NCBI GenBank assembly: GCA_028680875.1
Contig: JAQUJQ010000002.1
Coordinates: 1 to 38,348, forward strand
Source of the DNA: Eubacteriales bacterium
GTDB taxonomy: Bacteria > Bacillota > Clostridia > Peptostreptococcales > Anaerovoracaceae
Reading direction: 5' to 3'
DNA length: 38,348 bases
In this document: piece by piece, positions 1-7,503 of the stretch
Layout of the letters: each line of letters begins with the position of its first letter
Position numbering within the stretch: position 1 is the first letter of the stretch
The notes under the pieces: generated by a model
Seen by the model: the letters and a program-made list of their open reading frames with translations, nothing else
Told to the model about the DNA's origin: nothing
The model's database searches: none
Translations under genes and position numbers: made by a program

Positions 1-556
1 TTTCTATGCGCAGCATTTTATCCTCATGGCGAGTCGTAACGGCTTTGAGTCCTCTTTCTCCGTTATAGGCAAGTATCTCTCCTTCATATATCGAAGGGAT
101 CAATAAAGGATGCCCTTTTTTTCCGTGATAGCAGGGCACTATAAATGATTCCGGGTGCTTTTTATGCTCTTGAACAATCCGGTTTATAATCTTTGCAGGG
201 ACAAGGGGGCAATCAACCGGAAGCAGCAGATATGCGGACAAGGGTACTGATGGTTTGGCCATGGCAGCCCTTATACCGGTTTTTACCGATTCGTACATCC
301 CTTCGCAAAAATCTTTATTATAGGCTTCCTCTATCCCTTTTTCTTTCAGGATAGGTTTCAACAATTCTCTTTTATATCCCGTTACAGCTAAAATTTGATT
401 TACTCCCGCCTCTCTGAAAGCATCAGCAATCCTACCTATTGCGGGCACATCTCCCACCTTAAGCAGGGGCTTAAAATCTCCCATTCGAGAAGAATATCCG
501 GCGGAAAGGATCAAAGCACATACAGTAATATCCTGCCTCAGCTTATCGTTCACCAT
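1..556 (-). CDS. MobA-like NTP transferase (partial, 3' end outside window)
   Basis: The reading frame is open from an ATG at 556 to the window edge, giving about 185 residues. The N-terminal signature LSAGYSSRMGDFKPL (residues 17-31) is the nucleotide-binding loop of MobA/MocA-type nucleotidyltransferases, and LLPVDCPLVP (111-120) is the metal-binding acidic strand. Family members join CTP or GTP to molybdopterin, so a role in making the dinucleotide form of the molybdenum cofactor fits the aldehyde oxidoreductase at the head of this operon; the nucleotide used cannot be told from sequence. The start overlaps the xdhC stop by 14 bp, so the two are probably translationally coupled. From memory it corresponds to the DVU_1551 family. 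The family call is firm; the substrate is inferred. Confidence 0.85.
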   Translation of the reverse strand, partial: MVNDKLRQDITVCALILSAGYSSRMGDFKPLLKVGDVPAIGRIADAFREAGVNQILAVTGYKRELLKPILKEKGIEEAYNKDFCEGMYESVKTGIRAAMAKPSVPLSAYLLLPVDCPLVPAKIINRIVQEHKKHPESFIVPCYHGKKGHPLLIPSIYEGEILAYNGERGLKAVTTRHEDKMLRIE

Positions 557-1370
557 GACCTGCCCTTACTTTTATCATCTCAGCCGCAACACTTACGGCG
601 ATTTCTTCAGGAGTCTCGGCGAAAATAGGCAATCCGATAGGAGAATACACTTTGTCTAATTCCTCCTGCGAAAAACCGTCCTCTATTAACCGTTTCTTAG
701 TGTCGGCAACCTTGTTTCTGCTGCCGATCATCCCTATATACGCCACCTTCCTCCTAAGAGACTGCTTCAGCACGGTATAATCGTAGCTGTGGCCTCTTGT
801 CATAATAACTATATAACTATTTTCATCGGTTTTTATGTCCTCATAGGCGTCTTCAAAGCTTTCGATCACTCTAACCCGGTCTGCCTCCGGAAACCGCTCG
901 CTGCTGGCATATTCCGCCCTGTCATCGATCACAGTCGTTGAAAAGCCGATAAACCGTAAAACCGGTTCAAGAGCCTGTCCCACATGACCTGCACCGAAGA
1001 TAAGTACAGTGCTTTTTACACCAAATTCTTCGATAAATGTTTCCGTCTTTGCTGCGTCCACATATTCAACAAAGACATCTGCGTCTCCGCCGCATCGCAT
1101 ATCTAATCCTTGCTGGTCCTCCGGCTTCAGTCTGAACCGATACAGTTTCGATTGTCTGGTTTTAAATGTCTCCAGAGCAATCCGTTCCACTTCGGCTTCA
1201 AGCTTCCCTCCGCCTACGGTACCGTATCTTGTTCCGTTTCCCCGCATAAGAAGACAGGCACCTTTTTTTCTGGGAGTTGAACCATTTGTATCTACCACCT
1301 TTGCTATAACAAAGCTTTCCCCTGTGTCAATCAGGTCCTTTCCGATCTTCAGAATATTATTCTTACTCAT
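543..1370 (-). CDS. XdhC/CoxI-family molybdoenzyme maturation factor
   Basis: 275 residues from the ATG at 1370, which I prefer because AAGGAGG lies upstream and the start then follows the stop of the previous gene (1388) without overlap; an upstream non-ATG start would add 26 unlikely residues. The N-terminal XdhC/CoxI domain shows GTVGGGKLE (residues 50-58) and MRCGGDADV (91-99). The C-terminal Rossmann domain begins with LIFGAGHVGQ (123-132). Known XdhC proteins bind molybdenum cofactor, assist its sulfuration and insert it into xanthine dehydrogenase-family enzymes in the cytoplasm. Here the obvious client is the Mop-type aldehyde oxidoreductase of the same operon. Family assignment is secure; the client is inferred from position. 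Confidence 0.9.
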   Translation of the reverse strand: MSKNNILKIGKDLIDTGESFVIAKVVDTNGSTPRKKGACLLMRGNGTRYGTVGGGKLEAEVERIALETFKTRQSKLYRFRLKPEDQQGLDMRCGGDADVFVEYVDAAKTETFIEEFGVKSTVLIFGAGHVGQALEPVLRFIGFSTTVIDDRAEYASSERFPEADRVRVIESFEDAYEDIKTDENSYIVIMTRGHSYDYTVLKQSLRRKVAYIGMIGSRNKVADTKKRLIEDGFSQEELDKVYSPIGLPIFAETPEEIAVSVAAEMIKVRAGHGER

Positions 1371-1387
1371 AGCTATTTTCTTCCTCC

Positions 1388-2425
1388 TTATTTCACCCAT
1401 CTGGGGAATACCTTGTTTAATCTTTTTAACACACTGCCGCAAGGACATTGTTCAATTATCCACTTAGAAAGATCACCGGTCCGGTATCGAATAAGGGGCA
1501 TTCCTTTCCTAGTCAAGGTAGTAAACACGATCTCACCGCATTCACCCTCCGGTACGACTATCCCGGTCCCGGGATCGATTATTTCAAAGTACAGATCGTT
1601 TTCTCTCGGGTGGTAGCCGACCAGTGTTTCACAGCTTACTGCACCTCCAAGCCCCATTTCAGTCATTCCATAATGTTCGAATACTTTACATCCCCATATT
1701 TCCTCCAGCTCTCTTGCTGTTTCATCGGAAATATAATCGGTACTGAGTAATACGGTCTTAATGCCGGGAAAGCCCGGAGCGTTGCCATGTAACTCCTTCC
1801 AGAATTTTGCGAGACAGACAGCTTCCTGTGGGCTCCCCACAAACGAAGTGATGCTTTCTGTTTCTATGATCTTACAGAGTCTGTTTAAAACTTCTGTGTC
1901 GGTAATATCGGGTAATCCAAAGGGAACCGATCTACAGCCCAGCCGTTTTAAACCGGTATTCAGTAAATCTCCCACCGACCCGGGCCGTTGACAGGGCAGC
2001 AAAATCAGGACTGTATCATTCTCATCGACTAGATTTTTCATACCATGGTGAAAATAATCTATGGTCAATTCCTGGTCTTCTCTTGTGAAGTAAACTCTTT
2101 TACTTTCTCCGGTAGAGCCTGAAGTGTTCAGGGTTACAATACGGCTTATATGATTCGCCGGAACACAAAGCATTGACTTACCGTGTTCCGATAATTCTTT
2201 TGCTGTAGTAAAAGGTAAATTTTCTATTTCATTTATATTTTTTAATTGCTGACCTTTAAAATTCTTTAGCTTATTATTATAAAATCTACTATTTTTGATC
2301 GCATGGGATATTGTTTCATTTAGTTTCTTAAGCTGGAACTGTTCAAGTCTTTCTCTGGTTAAATCCATACAGTCTATAGCATCGATCTTCTCTTTTATCC
2401 AATTGTCCAAAAATAGTCCGCTCAT
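1388..2425 (-). CDS. Short AMP-dependent (PaaK-like) ligase, DVU_1553-like
   Basis: 345 residues from the ATG at 2425, whose ATGA overlaps the stop of the radical SAM gene; GGGAG precedes it. Adenylate-forming motifs are clear: TSGSTGESK (residues 101-109), HYGMTEMG (251-258) and YRTGD (314-318). It is most like phenylacetate-CoA ligases but much shorter than their usual 430 or so residues, and it stops soon after a CPCGS motif (327-331), so most of the mobile C-terminal lid domain is missing. Such a protein could adenylate a carboxylate without completing normal thioester formation, or hand the acyl-adenylate to a partner. The acid it activates is unknown. Its place between xdhC and a radical SAM enzyme suggests a biosynthetic step tied to the molybdoenzyme rather than catabolism. 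Confidence 0.85.
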   Translation of the reverse strand: MSGLFLDNWIKEKIDAIDCMDLTRERLEQFQLKKLNETISHAIKNSRFYNNKLKNFKGQQLKNINEIENLPFTTAKELSEHGKSMLCVPANHISRIVTLNTSGSTGESKRVYFTREDQELTIDYFHHGMKNLVDENDTVLILLPCQRPGSVGDLLNTGLKRLGCRSVPFGLPDITDTEVLNRLCKIIETESITSFVGSPQEAVCLAKFWKELHGNAPGFPGIKTVLLSTDYISDETARELEEIWGCKVFEHYGMTEMGLGGAVSCETLVGYHPRENDLYFEIIDPGTGIVVPEGECGEIVFTTLTRKGMPLIRYRTGDLSKWIIEQCPCGSVLKRLNKVFPRWVK

Positions 2426-3771
2426 TGATTTTTCTCCCGATGAATGATGTTGTAAGCACAAAACGGAATCAACCTTTTGTCTCTTGTCGCTACATGTACT
2501 CTGCATCTTTCCAATCGCTTCAGATCAAGGTTCCAGGCATCCTGGAATGCCATTGCAGTAATGCTGAAACTGTTGGATTTCAGATTCTGAATATAATCAT
2601 CCCATTCAGAGAAATTATATTCCGTGCTTTCTGCAAGCGGTTTTTTATAGGCCTGCCAGGACCACTTCCGTGCTATATAGTTCCTGGCCCGGATGATGGA
2701 GGTGTCCTTTGAACAAAGACAGGATCTCTTTGATTGATCTGACAGAGAGGTTAAACTTTTATCCGGCCCAACTATAAAATTGCCGTGAAAGGAACACAGA
2801 GGATGGCCCGTCATCAATGGCACAAAGGCTTCCTTTTTGACTTTCCCACCGGTTTGCAGTTCAATGTTCCGAATCAGTTTAGGGATCGTAATCCTGTCAT
2901 CATCCCCCGGCATCTCGGGCATACCGGGAAATCTGCCGAAATAACTTACCGGCTGAAAGTGAATCCCCCGTAGATAAGGTGTTTTTTTTATTGCAAACTC
3001 GATAATCTCCCCTATATGATCTTCGTTTACTTTAGGCACTACAGTAACAACCAAAACTGTTCCAAGCTGTTCGCAGATGCAATGTTCTATTGCCTTTATC
3101 TTTTTATCAAGGAGCCTTTCCCCTCTTGTCTTTAGATAAATATCATCCTTAAGACCGTCAAATTGAAGGAACACAGAGGAAAGCCCGGCCTGCTTCAGAG
3201 TTCTTACATACTCTCTGCTATCTGCCAGCTTCCTGCCGTTTGTATTCAATTGTATGTAGGGGAAGCCCATCTCCCTTCCCATCGCAATGATTTCCGGCAA
3301 ATCTTTTCGTATCGTAGGTTCCCCGCCGGACAATTGGATATTGAATGGGCGATCCGGGCTTTGTTCCAACAGGAATTCATAAATCTCTTTGATCTCTTCT
3401 ATGGTTAATTCTTGACTTTCACAATAGGTTCTGTCAGATATATTCTGATGGGAACTCTGTGCATTTGCAAAGCAAAAAGAGCAATGCTGATTGCACCGAT
3501 TTGTCAATTCGATAAGCACACAACAAGCCTCTTGTTTATGATTTTCACACAAACCGCAGTCATAGGGACAGCCCTCTACAGTTTCTGTCTTTACTCCTTG
3601 AGGCTTGACATTATCAGGTGTAAGGTTCCAATCTTTATAGGATGGTTCTCCTTCCCAAACTAATGTCTTAAATATACCATGCTCTGGGCAGATCTTTCGA
3701 TCATATATTTTATCGCCTTCCTGATATCGTTCTACAGGTACCCTTTTTTTACAAATGGGACATATACTCAT
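2422..3771 (-). CDS. Radical SAM protein with extra cysteine motifs (TrsS/DVU_1554-like)
   Basis: 449 residues. In order: a zinc-ribbon-like start with C4, C7 and C28; a CPYDCGLC motif (68-75) followed by a Cys pair at 83-84; the radical SAM cluster motif CX3CX2C (C93, C97, C100); and SGGEP (148-152) for SAM binding. The CPxDCGLC block just before the radical SAM motif is shared with the MJ0619 pterin methylase and archaeal tetraether lipid synthase group, enzymes that need several Fe-S clusters. That makes it a candidate for C-methylation or C-C bond formation on a cofactor or lipid. Some relatives are, as I recall, selenoproteins named TrsS; this copy uses cysteine and its frame has no internal TGA. 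The start is 1 bp after the upstream stop. The substrate is unknown. Confidence 0.87.
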   Translation of the reverse strand: MSICPICKKRVPVERYQEGDKIYDRKICPEHGIFKTLVWEGEPSYKDWNLTPDNVKPQGVKTETVEGCPYDCGLCENHKQEACCVLIELTNRCNQHCSFCFANAQSSHQNISDRTYCESQELTIEEIKEIYEFLLEQSPDRPFNIQLSGGEPTIRKDLPEIIAMGREMGFPYIQLNTNGRKLADSREYVRTLKQAGLSSVFLQFDGLKDDIYLKTRGERLLDKKIKAIEHCICEQLGTVLVVTVVPKVNEDHIGEIIEFAIKKTPYLRGIHFQPVSYFGRFPGMPEMPGDDDRITIPKLIRNIELQTGGKVKKEAFVPLMTGHPLCSFHGNFIVGPDKSLTSLSDQSKRSCLCSKDTSIIRARNYIARKWSWQAYKKPLAESTEYNFSEWDDYIQNLKSNSFSITAMAFQDAWNLDLKRLERCRVHVATRDKRLIPFCAYNIIHREKNQ

Positions 3772-3772
3772 T

Positions 3773-4168
3773 TTATTTCTCCCGGCGAAACTCTATATCG
3801 TAAGATTCAAACATATCCACCAGCTTTAAATATGTTCCTTCCACGATTTCTTTGCAAAGTACAGCCTTATTCAAAGGATTTCCTTCAAGCAGAATATCGC
3901 ATTCCGTATTTCCAAAAAGCTCCTCAAACCAATCATGCAATTCGTCACACATAGTATCTGCCTGTCTCTTGTCAGCCAAATACAACAAACAGAAGGAGGC
4001 TGACAATGTTCCGCAAGTCTTGCCCCGATGCATACCGTCGCATAAACCTGCCATAGCATCAACTAAATCGATATTCTCTTTACCCAATCCCTCAAGGCCC
4101 ATCTGCATGATCATTTGGCTGCAGCAATAGCCCTTAAACTTTAATTCCATAATCCGAAAGATATCCAT
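3773..4168 (-). CDS. C-GCAxxG-C-C-type cysteine-rich protein (DVU_1555-like)
   Basis: 131 residues with eight cysteines (15, 16, 43, 52, 60, 74, 90, 105). The pattern CCSQ near the start, then GLCDGMHRGKTCGTL (41-55) and a following FC, is a divergent version of the C-GCAxxG-C-C family, small redox-active proteins thought to bind an Fe-S cluster or form disulfides. There is no signal peptide or membrane segment, so it should be cytoplasmic. It ends 1 bp before the radical SAM start and begins 11 bp after the methyltransferase stop, so it is likely made in step with both. A role as electron donor or cluster partner for the radical SAM protein is inference only. Confidence 0.78.
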   Translation of the reverse strand: MDIFRIMELKFKGYCCSQMIMQMGLEGLGKENIDLVDAMAGLCDGMHRGKTCGTLSASFCLLYLADKRQADTMCDELHDWFEELFGNTECDILLEGNPLNKAVLCKEIVEGTYLKLVDMFESYDIEFRREK

Positions 4169-4179
4169 AAATATCCTCC

Positions 4180-4896
4180 TTAAGGTTTTTCCGCTATAAG
4201 GAGAAAATAGCCCGGTTTTTTCTGTTTAATCATCTCTGCAAAATGCAAGGCATCTTTCTCTTCTTTTAATACCGACTGATAAAAATTCTCCATCGATCCA
4301 TAATGCATGATCATTGAAGCCATAAAGCTTTTAAGTTCAGCTGTCTTGTCCTCCCATAATATGATACGAAAGCCAAGCTCCGAAAGTAAATCATTGAGCT
4401 CACTTAAAACGAAAGCTCCGCTAATACAAGTTTTTACCTGCCCGTTATCACCTTCAACATTCTTATTTGCATCCCGCAGATAAAAATCACTTATGATAAG
4501 CTTTCCGCCTTTTTTTAAGACACAATAGGCTTCATGCAAAGCCTCTGTTTTGTTTTCAAATAATGATAAAGAGCATTCCATAAAGACTCCGTCAAATGAA
4601 AAAGAAGGAAATTCAAGCAGCTCTCCATCACCGTATACGATATTCAATTTTGGATTTCTGTCTTTTCCCCTTTTCAACAAAACCTTTGATGAATCAATTC
4701 CTACGGCACTTATATCGAAATTTGTTTCCAAAAATTCCACGGTAGCACCGCAGCCGCAACCTACATCTAAAAGCCTTGCCTTTTTCCCAAACTGACAAAT
4801 CTCCATAGCATGTGCGGTAACAGCAAAGCCTCCGGGTCTTATAGCATTTTCAAACACTTCACTAAAAACAGGGGCTTCAAATACTTTACAGGTCAT
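4180..4896 (-). CDS. Class I SAM-dependent methyltransferase (DVU_1556-like)
   Basis: 238 residues with a standard class I fold signature: LLDVGCGCG (residues 42-50) is the glycine-rich SAM-binding loop, followed by AVGIDSS and the acidic GDGELLEF region. It resembles UbiE/ArsM-type small-molecule methyltransferases, but nothing in the sequence fixes the acceptor. The N-terminus contains several residues conserved in this operon context (VFSEVF, RPGG), which may form the acceptor site. It is sandwiched between two cysteine-rich genes, 4 bp after the double-CxxC protein and 11 bp before the C-GCAxxG-C-C protein. The cassette thus holds two SAM-using enzymes, one radical and one polar, which suggests building of a decorated small molecule. 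Confidence 0.85.
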   Translation of the reverse strand: MTCKVFEAPVFSEVFENAIRPGGFAVTAHAMEICQFGKKARLLDVGCGCGATVEFLETNFDISAVGIDSSKVLLKRGKDRNPKLNIVYGDGELLEFPSFSFDGVFMECSLSLFENKTEALHEAYCVLKKGGKLIISDFYLRDANKNVEGDNGQVKTCISGAFVLSELNDLLSELGFRIILWEDKTAELKSFMASMIMHYGSMENFYQSVLKEEKDALHFAEMIKQKKPGYFLLIAEKP

Positions 4897-4900
4897 ATAA

Positions 4901-5107
4901 CTACTTATCCTCCAAATTTTTTTCTACTTCCTGCATCTTTCCTAGAGCCAGGTCCTCGGGAACATAAACTTCTCCACACTTTGGGCATGTCAGCAATTCA
5001 ACGGGAAATGTACTTTTTAAATAGGTGATATGAGCTTTCCCGGGTTCAAGCAATAATCTGCATTTTGAACACATTAATCCCTCTTTGTTTTCAAATTCCA
5101 ATTTCAT
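4901..5107 (-). CDS. Small double-CxxC protein (DVU_1557-like)
   Basis: 68 residues with two CxxC pairs, MCSKC (C13, C16) and TCPKCGEVYVP (C41, C44), the layout of a rubredoxin-like or zinc-ribbon knuckle. It could bind iron (one-electron carrier) or zinc (structural); sequence alone cannot decide. It is followed by an acidic tail (ALGKMQEVEKNLEDK). The gene lies 16 bp after the dicluster oxidoreductase and 4 bp before the methyltransferase, with AACCT-complementary AGGTT upstream of its ATG. The position beside a flavin/Fe-S oxidoreductase favours an electron-transfer role. Short genes like this are easily lost in annotation, but the motif and tight spacing make it real. Confidence 0.8.
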   Translation of the reverse strand: MKLEFENKEGLMCSKCRLLLEPGKAHITYLKSTFPVELLTCPKCGEVYVPEDLALGKMQEVEKNLEDK

Positions 5108-5123
5108 AGATTAACCTCCGGTC

Positions 5124-7403
5124 TTAAAGCCTATATTTACGATGAGCGTTTTCTTCAATTTTCTTATTTATTTCAAGCCTGTGACTATATGCTTTATAGA
5201 TTGTATACACATCCCCTTCGATACTGTATTCAACCCAATAAGTAATCACTCCGGGCTGAAACTTGGCGGTATAATGGTTGTTATTGGGGTTCCATATCTT
5301 GCTGCCTGTATCTTCAGCATGGTAAATCACCTTTTTAATGTCCGAAACCAATATCAGTCTGTCATCCATTATGCGCTCGATCTCATCTGTAAGCTTTATA
5401 TTAATATCTTCATAGGGCTCTTTTTCCCGTTCCATTTCCTCACCCCATATCTCCTTCAATAGTTTCCTTTTAAGCATAATCCTGTTTTCATGCCTTTTGC
5501 TATATGAAATTATATATTTATGATCCCGCTCTCCGCTTTTATAGGGCTCATCATAGATTAAATCGAGGATATGCCTGCTCGATTTTGCCTCTTTAGTAAA
5601 CCTTTCTTTACACATCGCACAATATACCACAAAATCCTTGTCGCTTTCCATCGCCCTTGTATCGGTCATTTCCTTGGCCAAAGAGGTATTTGTAAACGAA
5701 ACCAAACCACCGAAGCTGCAACATTTTGTCATATCTCTGCTGTATTTCATTTCCTCGATCCGGTATCCCTTCTTTTTCAAAAGACTACGGACCGCTTTAT
5801 GAACATTGGGATCATGTCTCGCTGTACACGCATCGTGTACAGTAATGACAGGATGAGTATTTGCGATGGGCCCCTGAATTTCGGCCCCACACGAATCGTA
5901 TATTTCCCAAAGAGACTCAATTTGAATTCCCTCGATCTGCTCTGAAAACATCTTGGTACATGTGGCACAAGCAGTTATAACAATTGGTTTGCCTGCTTTT
6001 TCCCAATTATCTTTCACCTCTTCGGATGTCTGGTTAAATAAATCAACCCTTCCCGACCAAGCCGCCGGCGCACCACAGCACCCCAGATATAAACCTACAC
6101 CACCCCTTAAATTCTCAGTTAAAAACTGATAGGCTTTCAGCACATGGGTAGGTGCCAAGGCGCCCAGTTGGCATCCGGGGAAAAAGATATACTTGCTTTC
6201 TTCCATACCTACCTGATGACGTAACAGTTTAAAATAGTTACTGTTAGCGAATAACATATCATTGACGGGAAAATCATGGATTGCTTCCGGCATATGATTT
6301 TTTTCAGCTAAACCGACCTTGCCCGACATGCATACATCAGCCATATTTAGTCCATTAGGACAGATTTCTCCGCAAAGGCCACATAAGGTACAGGAGTTTA
6401 CCATATTTTTGCTTTTACGGATTCCCATCATAATATTTACATTGTTGGCAATCTCTCTGACATATTTTTTGGGATAGCTGCCTTCAGTTTCTAAGAACTT
6501 GCATTGCTTGACACATTCCATACACTCACATTGAATGCATCTTTCAGCTTCCTTTATTGCTTCTGCTTCGGTGAGACCATCCAACAACCTGGGAGTGACG
6601 GTAGTGGCACGAGGCTCAATTTGACCAATATTTACATACAATTCTGTCTTGTATGCAACTTCATTTTCTCTTCCTTCTGTCAGCGATACACCCTTTATCT
6701 GTCTGTCCAAGGAGATGGCCGAAGAACGGCCGTCACAAATTTTCTGTATAATACTGTCTTCACCGTAACCTGATTCAATAAGTAAATCTTTTGATCTGGA
6801 ATCATAAATACCGTCAAATATTTCTCCCAACTGTTCTTCTATGTCAGTAATCTGACAGTTGCATCTTAGTTGAATATCTGTGTCATCCAGTAATTTGAAA
6901 TCAGCATCCATCAGCTCCTCTGATAATAATCCGTCCTTTACCCTGCTTCGGATTCTGCCTCCCAATTTACCTTCTTTTTCAAATACTGTAACCTGATACC
7001 CTTTTTCATATAAAAACAATGCAGCAGTCAGTCCGGAAAGACCGCCCCCTACAATAGCTATTTTCTTATTTGTTTTTTTAATCGGTTTAATCTTTTTCTT
7101 CTTTAGTTCCCCAAATTCAATACATGCTCTTTCTAACTTAGAAATCAGGATAGAACCGCCTATTTCCTCTCTTTTACATACCAATTGACAGGGATGATCA
7201 CAAATCCTGCTTACGATTCTCGGGAAAGGGATATTTTTTTGAAAACAATTTACTGCACCTGTAAAATCATCTTTTTCTATATATCGGATCATGGTCTTTA
7301 CATCAACATGCATCGGACATGATGTAATACAAGCCGGGGCATAATTCTGTGTACATTTATCCTCATACTCCCTGATTTCAGGCCTCTTCATTTTTACCAC
7401 CAT
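5124..7403 (-). CDS. Multidomain FAD/two-[4Fe-4S]/CCG-domain oxidoreductase (DVU_1558-like)
   Basis: 759 residues. Domains: a GltD-type N-terminal Fe-S domain with ACITSCPMHVD (C25, C29) and CDHPCQLVC (68-76); an FAD-binding Rossmann start IAIVGGGLSGL (115-125) with EKEGKLGGR; two ferredoxin-like motifs CIQCECMECVKQC (289-301) and CTLCGLCGEICP (338-349); two CCG (HdrB/GlpC-like) half-domains with PGCQLGA, LGCCGAP, CATC, CCSFGG and CAMC (409-598); then a tail of about 135 residues without recognised motifs. The flavin region is short for a complete NAD(P)H oxidoreductase, because the stretch before the ferredoxins lacks a clear second Rossmann fold. It most likely passes electrons to or from the aldehyde oxidoreductase upstream. 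An ATG at 7391 with GGTGG upstream is an alternative start. Confidence 0.88.
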   Translation of the reverse strand: MVVKMKRPEIREYEDKCTQNYAPACITSCPMHVDVKTMIRYIEKDDFTGAVNCFQKNIPFPRIVSRICDHPCQLVCKREEIGGSILISKLERACIEFGELKKKKIKPIKKTNKKIAIVGGGLSGLTAALFLYEKGYQVTVFEKEGKLGGRIRSRVKDGLLSEELMDADFKLLDDTDIQLRCNCQITDIEEQLGEIFDGIYDSRSKDLLIESGYGEDSIIQKICDGRSSAISLDRQIKGVSLTEGRENEVAYKTELYVNIGQIEPRATTVTPRLLDGLTEAEAIKEAERCIQCECMECVKQCKFLETEGSYPKKYVREIANNVNIMMGIRKSKNMVNSCTLCGLCGEICPNGLNMADVCMSGKVGLAEKNHMPEAIHDFPVNDMLFANSNYFKLLRHQVGMEESKYIFFPGCQLGALAPTHVLKAYQFLTENLRGGVGLYLGCCGAPAAWSGRVDLFNQTSEEVKDNWEKAGKPIVITACATCTKMFSEQIEGIQIESLWEIYDSCGAEIQGPIANTHPVITVHDACTARHDPNVHKAVRSLLKKKGYRIEEMKYSRDMTKCCSFGGLVSFTNTSLAKEMTDTRAMESDKDFVVYCAMCKERFTKEAKSSRHILDLIYDEPYKSGERDHKYIISYSKRHENRIMLKRKLLKEIWGEEMEREKEPYEDINIKLTDEIERIMDDRLILVSDIKKVIYHAEDTGSKIWNPNNNHYTAKFQPGVITYWVEYSIEGDVYTIYKAYSHRLEINKKIEENAHRKYRL

Positions 7404-7430
7404 TTCTCTAATAAAATTTCGTGTTAAGAC

Positions 7431-7465
7431 GAGTATTCTCCTTATATTGATATAGGAGAATACTC
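7431..7465 (-). other. Intra-operon inverted repeat
   Basis: A nearly perfect inverted repeat (arms GAGTATTCTCC and GGAGAATACTC plus a TATA extension with one bulged base, loop TTGA) sits in the 100-bp gap between the mop stop and the next start. It is not followed directly by a run of T on the minus strand, so it is a poor intrinsic terminator. It is more likely an mRNA processing or 3'-stabilising hairpin that lets mop be expressed above the downstream genes. An operator is possible. Confidence 0.55.
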
Positions 7466-7503
7466 TATCTTTAACCGGCTCTGTTTTTTCTTTAGTTAAG
7501 GAC

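Noticed and set aside
1009-1467. Plus-strand ORF of 152 codons across xdhC
   Set aside because: It is the mirror of a clear XdhC gene, has no motif and no good ribosome site.
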